Shown in pieces: positions 23,468 to 30,454 of a DNA stretch of 31,656 nucleotides (the stretch's first letter is position 1; each line of letters starts with the position of its first letter). Location: positions 1 through 31,656 of the forward strand of contig DAOUBD010000082.1 in assembly GCA_034432935.1 (NCBI GenBank). The letters run 5' to 3'. The notes beneath the pieces are model-generated. The model ran no database searches. It saw only the letters and a list, made by a program, of their open reading frames with translations, and was not told where the DNA came from. Position numbers and translations under genes: made by a program. The DNA is from DAOUAG01 sp034432935. Its GTDB lineage: Bacteria > Chloroflexota > Dehalococcoidia > SM23-28-2 > RBG-16-64-32.

Positions 23468-23779
23468 TCAGGAAGCCCGGGTGAAGCCGGCGACCCGGTT
23501 CAGGTTGGCGACCGTGGTTGCCCCCGTATCGAAGATCTGGGGCATCTTGGCCATGAACTGTAGGACGTGGGGCTGCTTCATGTGGGCATCGAAGGCCCCC
23601 TGGTCCGCGTATCCCTCCGTGATGATGAACTCCAGCGGGTCTTGCTGCGAGCGAAAGAACTGGTAGACCACTACGCCGGGCTCCTGGGCCTGGACGATAG
23701 CAGCTATCTCCTTCGCCGCGGCCTCAGCCTCTGCCTCCTTGCCGGGGCGGATCTTCAAGCGGACAAGCAGTGCGACCAT
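23468..23779 (-). CDS. YgiN-type antibiotic biosynthesis monooxygenase-fold protein
   Basis: This 103-residue protein is a putative quinol monooxygenase of the ABM fold: MVALLVRLKIRPGKEAEAEA, then a helix, EPGVVVYQFFRSQQDPLEFI, EGYADQGAFDAHMKQPHVLQ and a C-terminal helix. YgiN-like enzymes act on quinols as dimers without a bound cofactor, but many relatives have no known role. ATG 23779 has AAGGAG 4 to 5 nt upstream. It stands alone on its strand, 81 nt after the cupin gene. Confidence 0.85.
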   Translation of the reverse strand: MVALLVRLKIRPGKEAEAEAAAKEIAAIVQAQEPGVVVYQFFRSQQDPLEFIITEGYADQGAFDAHMKQPHVLQFMAKMPQIFDTGATTVANLNRVAGFTRAS

Positions 23780-23860
23780 AGTTTCTCCTTCCCGCGAGCC
23801 TGTCAGCCGGCAGTCTAGCAGGCGCGGGGGCCCTGAATCCAGCCCTCACGGGGGGCGAAC

Positions 23861-24229
23861 CTAGGCCAAGGGGTCGATCCTGGTCCAGTGGCTTTCGCCG
23901 GGAGGGCGGATGGAGAGATGGACGAAGGGGCTATCGGGGGCAGCGCCGTGCCAATGCATCTCGCCGGGCGCCACGAAGACGATGTCGCCAGGGCCTACCG
24001 AGTGGCGCTCGGCCTCTGTGGCCAGGACGCCGCGGCCCTCCAGGCATTGCAGCACCTGGGGCGCGGCGTGGCTGTGGAGGTACGTCCGGGCGCCCGGGGC
24101 GAAGCGCACCAGAATGATGTCCAAACCCTCTTCGGGCGCCACAACGGGTTGCACCCTGACCTCTCCGATGAAGTAGTCGCTGCCCCCAGGGGTGCCCGGC
24201 TCCCCAGCCATGTGATGGACTCGCATCAT
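23861..24229 (-). CDS. cupin-domain protein
   Basis: A 122-residue single-domain cupin. The first cupin motif appears as ARTYLHSHAAPQVLQCLEGRG (with His, His, Gln and Glu as likely metal contacts), the second as VGPGDIVFVAPGEMHWHGA. Such proteins bind a metal and act as small dioxygenases, isomerases or sensors; the substrate is unknown. ATG 24229 or 24226 is possible; GGGAGG (24232-24237) favours the first. It lies 10 nt after the metallo-beta-lactamase-fold gene and is likely co-transcribed with it and nrdJ. Confidence 0.87.
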   Translation of the reverse strand: MMRVHHMAGEPGTPGGSDYFIGEVRVQPVVAPEEGLDIILVRFAPGARTYLHSHAAPQVLQCLEGRGVLATEAERHSVGPGDIVFVAPGEMHWHGAAPDSPFVHLSIRPPGESHWTRIDPLA

Positions 24230-24239
24230 CGCCTCCCGC

Positions 24240-25232
24240 TTAGAGTATGAACCGCGTCCCTACGCTGTTGGGGACGAAGGCGTCGGGGAAGGCGGCTGCC
24301 AGCATGTGGACGGCGCGCCACCCCGTGCAGTGGGCTGGCACGATGACCTCTGGGGCCAGCTCGGCCAGGGCGGCGCAGACCTGGGGGATCGTGGGCTCGA
24401 AGAGGGGGCCGCCCAGGTGAAAGCCCCCGATCACGCCGTAGATCCGCTCCACCCCCGTGAGCCTGCGGGCGTAGCGGAGAATGTTCACGATGCCGGCGTG
24501 GCCGCAACCAGTCATGACGACCAGGCCCTTGTCCCGCACGTAAACGATGGCGGCCTGGTCGTCCAGGATGAGGGGATCGGGCTGCCACTGGCCATCGCGG
24601 AGCGCCTGGTGTACAGGGAACCCCTTCTCGAAGTCCGTCGTTCGTTCCACCTCGCCGGTGATGAGAAGCGACCGGTCCAGCAAGAAGGAGGGCCGCACCT
24701 CTTCGGCGATCTCGAAGCCGGCGCCCAAGAGGGCGGACCTGCTGGTGGAAGGCAGCTCGAAAGGCTCGCGGCCCGGTATGAGCACCCTTCGCTTGCTCCA
24801 GAACTCGGGATGGATGATCACCGGCAGGTTGGCCCGGCCCAGGGTACGAACCACCCCGTCGAGGCCCGTGGTGTGGTCGAAGTGCCCATGGCTGAGGACG
24901 ATAGCCTCCAGGTCCTTCGGGTTGTGTCCCAGGCGCCTCATGTTGTGGATCAGGCCGTCGGGTGTGAGACCGGCATCGAAGAGGACGTTCCGCTGGCGTC
25001 CGCCCTTGTTGATGGTGATGAGGGCCGAGAAGCCGTGCTCGGCCAGGGGGGCGTCCAGAGCCTGCCCGCCCGCCAGGATGGCGCTGGGCACACGGGGCGC
25101 GTCCTTGGCCGCGAGGCCCAGGCGCTTGGCGGGCCCCTGGTCTCCCAGCAGCATGTCGACAACGTTGTCCACCAGCGTTGTGATGGTTACGGAGTCGACG
25201 GGCTCCAAGGGGAGCGGCGGCGAGGACGTCAC
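24240..25232 (-). CDS. metallo-beta-lactamase-fold hydrolase (COG1237-like)
   Basis: This MBL-fold protein (330 residues from GTG 25232) resembles the COG1237 group, which includes the methanopterin-pathway dihydropterin synthase-like proteins. Metal motifs: LSHGHFDHTTGLDG (HxHxDH), VVMTGCGHAGI, and PAHCTGW near the C-terminus. The N-terminus DNVVDMLLGDQ fits the family opening. The start is uncertain: GTG 25232 lies 4 nt after the nrdJ stop; a TTG at 25274 would overlap nrdJ by 38 nt. The substrate is unknown. The gene sits between nrdJ and a cupin gene in one operon. Confidence 0.85.
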   Translation of the reverse strand: MTSSPPLPLEPVDSVTITTLVDNVVDMLLGDQGPAKRLGLAAKDAPRVPSAILAGGQALDAPLAEHGFSALITINKGGRQRNVLFDAGLTPDGLIHNMRRLGHNPKDLEAIVLSHGHFDHTTGLDGVVRTLGRANLPVIIHPEFWSKRRVLIPGREPFELPSTSRSALLGAGFEIAEEVRPSFLLDRSLLITGEVERTTDFEKGFPVHQALRDGQWQPDPLILDDQAAIVYVRDKGLVVMTGCGHAGIVNILRYARRLTGVERIYGVIGGFHLGGPLFEPTIPQVCAALAELAPEVIVPAHCTGWRAVHMLAAAFPDAFVPNSVGTRFIL

Positions 25233-25236
25233 GGAC

Positions 25237-27636
25237 TCAACCGCACTTGTTGTATCCGCAGGACCGGCAGACAAGGCATCCCTCCTGGTAGGTCAAGAGC
25301 GCGCCGCATTCGGGGCAACCCAGGCCCGTCTGCTCGTTGCCGCGAGTCGTGGGCAGCATGGCCTCGCCGCTAGCGACGTGGGCAGAGGCGTCTGCCTGGG
25401 CTGCCTCCGGGGCGAACTTCAGTTCCAGCCACCGGAAGATGTAGTCCACGAGGCTTGTGGCCCAGGGGATCTGGGGGTTATTGGTGCGGCCGTAGGGCTC
25501 GAAGCGGGTGTTTTTGAGCTTGCGCGCTAGGTCCTCTATGGGCACGCCGTATTGGAGGGTGACGGACGTCAGAAGGGCCACAGCATCCATGAGCCCGGAG
25601 ACGGTAGAGCCCTCCTTGGCGATCTTGACGAAGATCTCGCCGGGGCGGCCATCGTTGTAGAGCCCGACGGTGATATAGCCTTCCTGGTCGCCCACCTGGA
25701 ACTTATGGGTTATGGACTTGCGTTCGTCGGGCAGGTGCTCCCGGTAGGGCCGCGGCCTTTCGATGGCGGCGATCTTGCCCTCGATCTCCCTCAGGGCGTC
25801 TGTCGTCTCCTGCTCTGGCCCCTTGACGTTGACGGTGGCGTGGGAGAGGACGGAATACTCGCGGGATCCCTCGCGGTAGATAGTGATGCCCTTGCACCCC
25901 TCGCGGTAGGCCAGCCAGAAGGCGGCTGCCACGTCGGCCTCGGTGGCGGAGTTGGGGAAGTTGATGGTCTTGGAGACGGCGTTATCGGTGTGCCGCTGGA
26001 AGGCGGCCTGCATCCTGACGTGCCACTCGGGGCTGATCTCGTGGGCTGTCACGAAGAGGCGGGCCGCCCAATCCGGCACCAGGCCGTCGCGCCCTGCGGC
26101 CGGCGGGCCTTCGGGCAGCGAACGGTTCCACTCGGCGATAGTGCCGCCCGCCGCCAGGTGGTCGAGGAGGGCTTCGCTGTAGAAGCCGCCTTCCTTCGCT
26201 GCCTGAAGAAAGCGCTTGTTCACCTCCCGCAGCACCGTTAGCTTGGACGGGTCCTTGGGGTCGAGGTAATGGCGGCGGGTATAGGCCAGGGCGAAGATGG
26301 GCTCTATGCCCGAGGAGCAGTCGGCGATGATGGAGAGGGTGCCGGTGGGAGCCACCGTGGTGCGGGTGGAGTTGCGGTAGGGGAGATCGGGGTCGTAGCG
26401 GGAGCCCTGGAAGGCGGGAAAGGGGCCCCGTTCGCGCCCCAGCTCCAGGGAGGCTTCGTTGGCCTTCTCTTGGATGAAGCGGCTGACCTCCTCGGCCAGG
26501 GCCAGCGCCTCTTCGGAGTCGTAGGGCACTCCCAATGCCAGGAGGGCATCGTGCCAACCCATGACGCCGAGGCCGATCTTGCGGGTCAGCTTGGTGGCCC
26601 GGTCGATGGCCTCGACGGGGAAGCGGTTCATGTCGATGACGTCGTCCAGGAACCGGACGCAATCCGGTATGACCCTGGCCAGGCGCTGCCAGTCGAAGCG
26701 CCGCTGGCCCCCGCCCGTCTTGACGAACTTGCTGAGGTTCAGCGATCCCAGGTTGCAGGACTCGTAAGGCAAGAGGGGCTGCTCGCCGCAGGGGTTGGTG
26801 GCCTCGATCTGGCCCAGGTGCGGCGTAGGATTGTCGCGGTTGATGCGATCGATGAAGACGATGCCGGGGTCGCCGTTCTTCCAGGCGTTGGCGACGATGA
26901 GGTCGAAGATGTGGCGGGCGCGGCGGCGCCCGGCGGGCAGGCCCGTACGGGGGTTGATGAGCTCGTACTCCTGGTCGGCCTCCACGGCCCGCATGAACTC
27001 CTCGCTGACGGCTACCGAGATGTTGAAGTTGGTGAGGGTGCGCATATCGGCCTTGAGGGTGATGAACTCCTCGATGTCCGGATGGGTGACGGAGAGGATG
27101 CCCATGTTGGCCCCTCTGCGGGTGCCGCCCTGCTTTATCGCCTCGGTGGCCGCATCGAAGACCTTGAGGAAGGATATCGGCCCGGAGGCGACGCCCATGG
27201 TGGAGCGCACCCGGTCTCCCTTGGGACGCAGCCGGGAGAAGCTGAAGCCCGTGCCGCCGCCCGACTGGTGGATGATGGCGGTGTCCTTGATGGCCTGGAA
27301 GATGCCTTCGATGCTGTCGGGCACGGGCAGCACGAAGCAGGCCGATAGCTGCTGGAGCTCCCGGCCGGCGTTCATAAGGGTCGGCGAGTTGGGGAGGAAC
27401 TCCAGGCGGGTCATGAGCTCCAGGAAGCGCTCCTCCCAGCGGTCGGCCGCAGCCCGGTCGGGGTTGTACCGAAGCTCCGCTTGAGCGATATTGTGGGCGA
27501 CGCGCCGGAACATCTGCTCCGGCGTCTCGACGGGGCGGCCGGAATCGTCCTTGGCCAGGTAACGCCGTTCGAGGACGATACGGGCGTTATCCGATAGCTG
27601 AAGCCGGTCTGCCGGCCCTCGTTGCCGGGTGGTCAT
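25237..27636 (-). CDS. nrdJ: adenosylcobalamin-dependent (class II) ribonucleoside-diphosphate reductase
   Basis: NrdJ makes deoxynucleotides with a B12-derived radical and needs no oxygen. This copy (799 residues from ATG 27636) has Cys100 in QLSACFVLP, the radical-bearing Cys283 and Glu285 in NPCGEQ (281-286), and Cys294 in YESCNLGSLNL, spaced as in T. maritima NrdJ. TRRGANMGILSV and the TVAPTGTLSIIADCSSGIEP block are also present. The C-terminus ends in a Cys-rich finger, CPECGALL to GYNKCG, thought to shuttle reducing equivalents. ATG 27636 was chosen over ATG 27654 because the family starts nearby; neither has a Shine-Dalgarno, and TATACT lies 9 nt upstream. No B12 riboswitch is visible. 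Confidence 0.95.
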   Translation of the reverse strand: MTTRQRGPADRLQLSDNARIVLERRYLAKDDSGRPVETPEQMFRRVAHNIAQAELRYNPDRAAADRWEERFLELMTRLEFLPNSPTLMNAGRELQQLSACFVLPVPDSIEGIFQAIKDTAIIHQSGGGTGFSFSRLRPKGDRVRSTMGVASGPISFLKVFDAATEAIKQGGTRRGANMGILSVTHPDIEEFITLKADMRTLTNFNISVAVSEEFMRAVEADQEYELINPRTGLPAGRRRARHIFDLIVANAWKNGDPGIVFIDRINRDNPTPHLGQIEATNPCGEQPLLPYESCNLGSLNLSKFVKTGGGQRRFDWQRLARVIPDCVRFLDDVIDMNRFPVEAIDRATKLTRKIGLGVMGWHDALLALGVPYDSEEALALAEEVSRFIQEKANEASLELGRERGPFPAFQGSRYDPDLPYRNSTRTTVAPTGTLSIIADCSSGIEPIFALAYTRRHYLDPKDPSKLTVLREVNKRFLQAAKEGGFYSEALLDHLAAGGTIAEWNRSLPEGPPAAGRDGLVPDWAARLFVTAHEISPEWHVRMQAAFQRHTDNAVSKTINFPNSATEADVAAAFWLAYREGCKGITIYREGSREYSVLSHATVNVKGPEQETTDALREIEGKIAAIERPRPYREHLPDERKSITHKFQVGDQEGYITVGLYNDGRPGEIFVKIAKEGSTVSGLMDAVALLTSVTLQYGVPIEDLARKLKNTRFEPYGRTNNPQIPWATSLVDYIFRWLELKFAPEAAQADASAHVASGEAMLPTTRGNEQTGLGCPECGALLTYQEGCLVCRSCGYNKCG

Positions 27637-27645
27637 GGCGAAACA

Positions 27646-27651
27646 AGTATA
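27646..27651 (-). promoter_or_regulatory. -10 box close to the nrdJ start (leaderless transcript candidate)
   Basis: TATACT on the minus strand ends 9 nt before ATG 27636, the same spacing as at yggS within 1 nt. The start lacks a Shine-Dalgarno. No clear -35 is seen. Confidence 0.4.
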
Positions 27652-27696
27652 CATCGGCCCGGGGCGAGATCGGTGGTGAGAATGGCAGACGACATA

Positions 27697-27724
27697 TTGA
27701 CAAAACGGATAATCGGATTACTAT
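27697..27724 (+). promoter_or_regulatory. promoter of the DGQHR gene with a palindrome in its spacer
   Basis: -35 TTGACA (27697-27702), a 16-nt spacer and -10 TACTAT (27719-27724). The spacer carries TAATC-G-GATTA (27710-27720), a perfect inverted repeat that overlaps the -10 by 2 nt and could be an operator. The stretch is far more AT-rich than its surroundings. Confidence 0.5.
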
Positions 27725-27757
27725 TTTACTTAAGAGATTGAGCCAAAGGGGGGCACC

Positions 27758-28903
27758 ATGGTACTATCGACCGCCGTCCGTCCGCCCGCTCAGAGGGACG
27801 CCCCGGCCCAGGCCCTGCGGGCCTTTGCCGTGCGCTTCCGCCAGAAACGCCCGGACGTGAACCTCTACGTAACAGCCCTCCCGGTGCGGGAGCTTTTGGG
27901 GCGCGTCAACATCGATACCTACGGCTCCCAGAACCCCAAGGGTTACCAGCGGCCGGTGACGCCTTCCCGCCTGCGCCAGCTCTCGACGTACCTGCGCCAG
28001 GAAGAAGGGGTGCTGCCCACCTCGGTCCTCCTTTGCATCCGCCAGCCACACCGCGCGGCCTTCGAGCCCGCTGGCGTGGGCAGCGGCGCCGGCGAGGCCG
28101 GCATGCTGACGGTGGACGCCGGGGTGCCCCTGTGGGTCGTCGACGGCCAGCACCGCATCCTGGGCCTTCAGCGGGCCATCACCAAGGACAAGGCCAAGTG
28201 GGCGGCCGACTATCCTCTGCCGGTGGTCATCGTGGAGGGTATCGACGCCTATGAGGAGATGCGCTACTTCCACGTCATCAACACCCGGCACAAGGGGGTG
28301 CCCGTGGACGTCGTGGACCGGCATCTCCTGTCCATGCGCGAGGCTGAGGGCCCGGGGTTGCTGGAGCGCGAAGGGGAACGGGGGTACCTGCGCGCCAGGG
28401 CCACCAAGCTGACGGACCTCTTGAACAGCGACCCGGCCAGCCCTTGGCAGGGGATGATCCGCATGCCGGGGGAGCCGGCGAGACCTAACCACACCATGCG
28501 CCAGCACAGCATGGTCTCTTCCCTGGACCCTGTAGTCGGCGATAGCTTCGTCAAGCGGCTCAACGATGAGGAGGCGGGGAAGCTGCTCCTGAACTATTGG
28601 AACGCCGCCCGCCAGCGCTGGGCCAGCGCCTTCGAGGCGCCTGCGGAGTACGTCCTTCAGAAGCCATTGGGAGCGGGCGCCCTGCACATGATCTTCCCCG
28701 ATGTGCTGGAGCTTTGCCGCAGCGCCGACGATTTCTCGACGGCGCGGATGTACGACATCCTGTCAGACGTGGGGCGCAGCGCCGGCTTCTGGCACGTCAC
28801 CCGGGGCCACCACCTGGTGCAGCACAGCGGGGCCCGCTACGTGCGGGCGCTGGCCGAGTACCTGCGGGAGCGCCTGCCCCGGCCCGTCCTGCGCCGGGCC
28901 TAG
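27758..28903 (+). CDS. DGQHR-domain protein (DndB-related)
   Basis: This 381-residue protein carries the DGQHR motif at 129-133 in LWVVDGQHRILGLQRA, followed by VVIVEGIDAYEEMRYFHVIN and a VPVDVVDRHLL segment, as in the DGQHR/DndB superfamily. DndB regulates or assists DNA phosphorothioation, and recent reports tie DndB-like proteins to phage defence, but many solitary DGQHR proteins have no assigned role. The C-terminal half (about 200-381) is helical and I do not recognise it. ATG 27758 has AAAGGGGGG a few nt upstream. No dndACDE, restriction or helicase gene is nearby. It is divergent from nrdJ with its own promoter. Confidence 0.85.
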   Translation: MVLSTAVRPPAQRDAPAQALRAFAVRFRQKRPDVNLYVTALPVRELLGRVNIDTYGSQNPKGYQRPVTPSRLRQLSTYLRQEEGVLPTSVLLCIRQPHRAAFEPAGVGSGAGEAGMLTVDAGVPLWVVDGQHRILGLQRAITKDKAKWAADYPLPVVIVEGIDAYEEMRYFHVINTRHKGVPVDVVDRHLLSMREAEGPGLLEREGERGYLRARATKLTDLLNSDPASPWQGMIRMPGEPARPNHTMRQHSMVSSLDPVVGDSFVKRLNDEEAGKLLLNYWNAARQRWASAFEAPAEYVLQKPLGAGALHMIFPDVLELCRSADDFSTARMYDILSDVGRSAGFWHVTRGHHLVQHSGARYVRALAEYLRERLPRPVLRRA

Positions 28904-28917
28904 CCGCTCGCGGTCAG

Positions 28918-30327
28918 TCAGCGCTCGGGAGTAGCCGCAGCTGGCGCCCCCTGGCCGCCGGCGGCGATGGACTCCCAGCGGGTGACGCGGTCCTTGCCGG
29001 CCGCCTTGGCCGAATACATGGCCGCGTCCGCCCGGTAGATCAGCTCTTCCGCCGATCCGGCGCTCTCCGGGTAGCTGGCCACCCCCAAGCTGATGCTCAC
29101 GTGTTTTAGCCCGCCATCCTGCCTGGAGCCGATGGCGCGGCGCAGCCGCTCCGCTATCTCGGCGGCCTCCTCCTCCCTCACGCCGGGGAGTATGACGGCG
29201 AACTCGTCGCCGCCGTAGCGGTAGACGCACTCCGGCCGCACCACCAACGTGAAGATGGCGGCGCACTCCCGCAATATCTTGTCGCCCGCAAGGTGGCCCA
29301 AGGTGTCGTTCACGGCCTTGAAGCCGTCCAGGTCCATCATGATGACGGACACCCGGCCGCCGTGGAGGTCCACGGCGTATACCTCCCGGCGGATGGCCTC
29401 GTGGAAGCTGCGGTGGTTGCCGAGGCCTGTGAGGGCATCGCTGGCAGCCAGGGAGCGGGCTTCCAGCAGTTGGCGGTTCCGTTCCTTGATCTCTTCGTTG
29501 GAGGCCACAAGCTCCCTCTCCCGCTGCTCCAGGGCGGCGATGGTGTAGTTTAGGGTCTGCGCCAACTCCGCCAGCTCAGGTGGCCCTTGCGTCTCCGCCC
29601 GGACGCTGAGGTCTCCCGCGGCCACGGCTTTCGCCGCCCTGCCCAGACGGGACAGCGGCTGGATGATGGACCGGGCGATGACGTAGGACGCCGCCATGCC
29701 GAAGCCGGCGCCAACGACCCCCGAAACGATAAGGAAGGAGAGGGCCAGGTTGCCCATGCGGTCGGCCCGCTGGCGGAGGAGGGCCGCTTGCTCCCGCTCG
29801 TAGGCGCTGAGGTCCTCCATGTCTTGCCAGAACGTTGTCAGCCAGGGAGTGGCCTTCTGCATGACCTCGGCGGCCGCTTCCTGGCCGGCATTCTGGCGCA
29901 CCGTCAGCACCTGATCGATGGCATTGGCCGCGGCGATGCTGTCTTGGACGATTTGCTCCAGGCGGGCTTGCTGCTCTGGGTCTCCCTCCTTGGCCAGGTT
30001 CATCGCCTGCGTCAGGCTGCTTAGGGCCGACGTGCTCCGCTTGCGGATGTCTTGGAGGGACGTTTCATCACCGGTCAGGATGTACTGCTCCAGGGCCGCG
30101 CCGGCGAATACGGCATCCACCTTGGTCTCCTGGAGCAGGGAGGCGATGTTGGAGCGGGCCTCCATCTCGGCCAGATCGGCCCGGTAGGCTTGCACCAGCC
30201 AGATGGAAGCGCCCACCACGCCGCCCAGTATGGCGATGAGCAGCACGAACCCCCCCGCGATGCGAACGCGGACGGACGCAAACGGGCTGGCTGTTCGCCA
30301 CATCATTTGCTGGCTACCCGTCGTCAT
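28918..30327 (-). CDS. membrane sensor diguanylate cyclase (HAMP-GGDEF)
   Basis: This 469-residue protein makes cyclic di-GMP from two GTP. It has a transmembrane helix at about 23-45, an extracytoplasmic helical sensor at about 46-190 (four-helix bundle, CHASE3-like), a second helix at about 192-216, a HAMP linker (about 217-270), a short coiled coil, and a GGDEF domain with DALTGLGNHRSF, MMDLDGFKAVND and RYGGDEFAV (GGDEF at 372-376, intact). The inhibitory RxxD site five residues before GGDEF is missing (VRPE at 363-366), so product feedback through that site is unlikely. ATG 30327 starts it. It is convergent with the DGQHR gene and next to a paralogue. Confidence 0.93.
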   Translation of the reverse strand: MTTGSQQMMWRTASPFASVRVRIAGGFVLLIAILGGVVGASIWLVQAYRADLAEMEARSNIASLLQETKVDAVFAGAALEQYILTGDETSLQDIRKRSTSALSSLTQAMNLAKEGDPEQQARLEQIVQDSIAAANAIDQVLTVRQNAGQEAAAEVMQKATPWLTTFWQDMEDLSAYEREQAALLRQRADRMGNLALSFLIVSGVVGAGFGMAASYVIARSIIQPLSRLGRAAKAVAAGDLSVRAETQGPPELAELAQTLNYTIAALEQRERELVASNEEIKERNRQLLEARSLAASDALTGLGNHRSFHEAIRREVYAVDLHGGRVSVIMMDLDGFKAVNDTLGHLAGDKILRECAAIFTLVVRPECVYRYGGDEFAVILPGVREEEAAEIAERLRRAIGSRQDGGLKHVSISLGVASYPESAGSAEELIYRADAAMYSAKAAGKDRVTRWESIAAGGQGAPAAATPER

Positions 30328-30454
30328 GAGACCTCGAGACTCGTACGTCTAGTTTGCCGCCGGACTCCAGGGCTGGCGGCCTTCCACGTTGGGTTAGACG
30401 CTAATGGGTGCGGCCGGGTTACCCCATGGCAGCTCCGTTGCAGCTTTACGAGAT

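Noticed and set aside
30328..30454. Possible c-di-GMP (GEMM-I) riboswitch between the two GGDEF genes
   Set aside because: One strand has a GGGTTACC-like stretch, but the conserved GGCAAA and ACGCAAAG parts are not found in the right order or strand.
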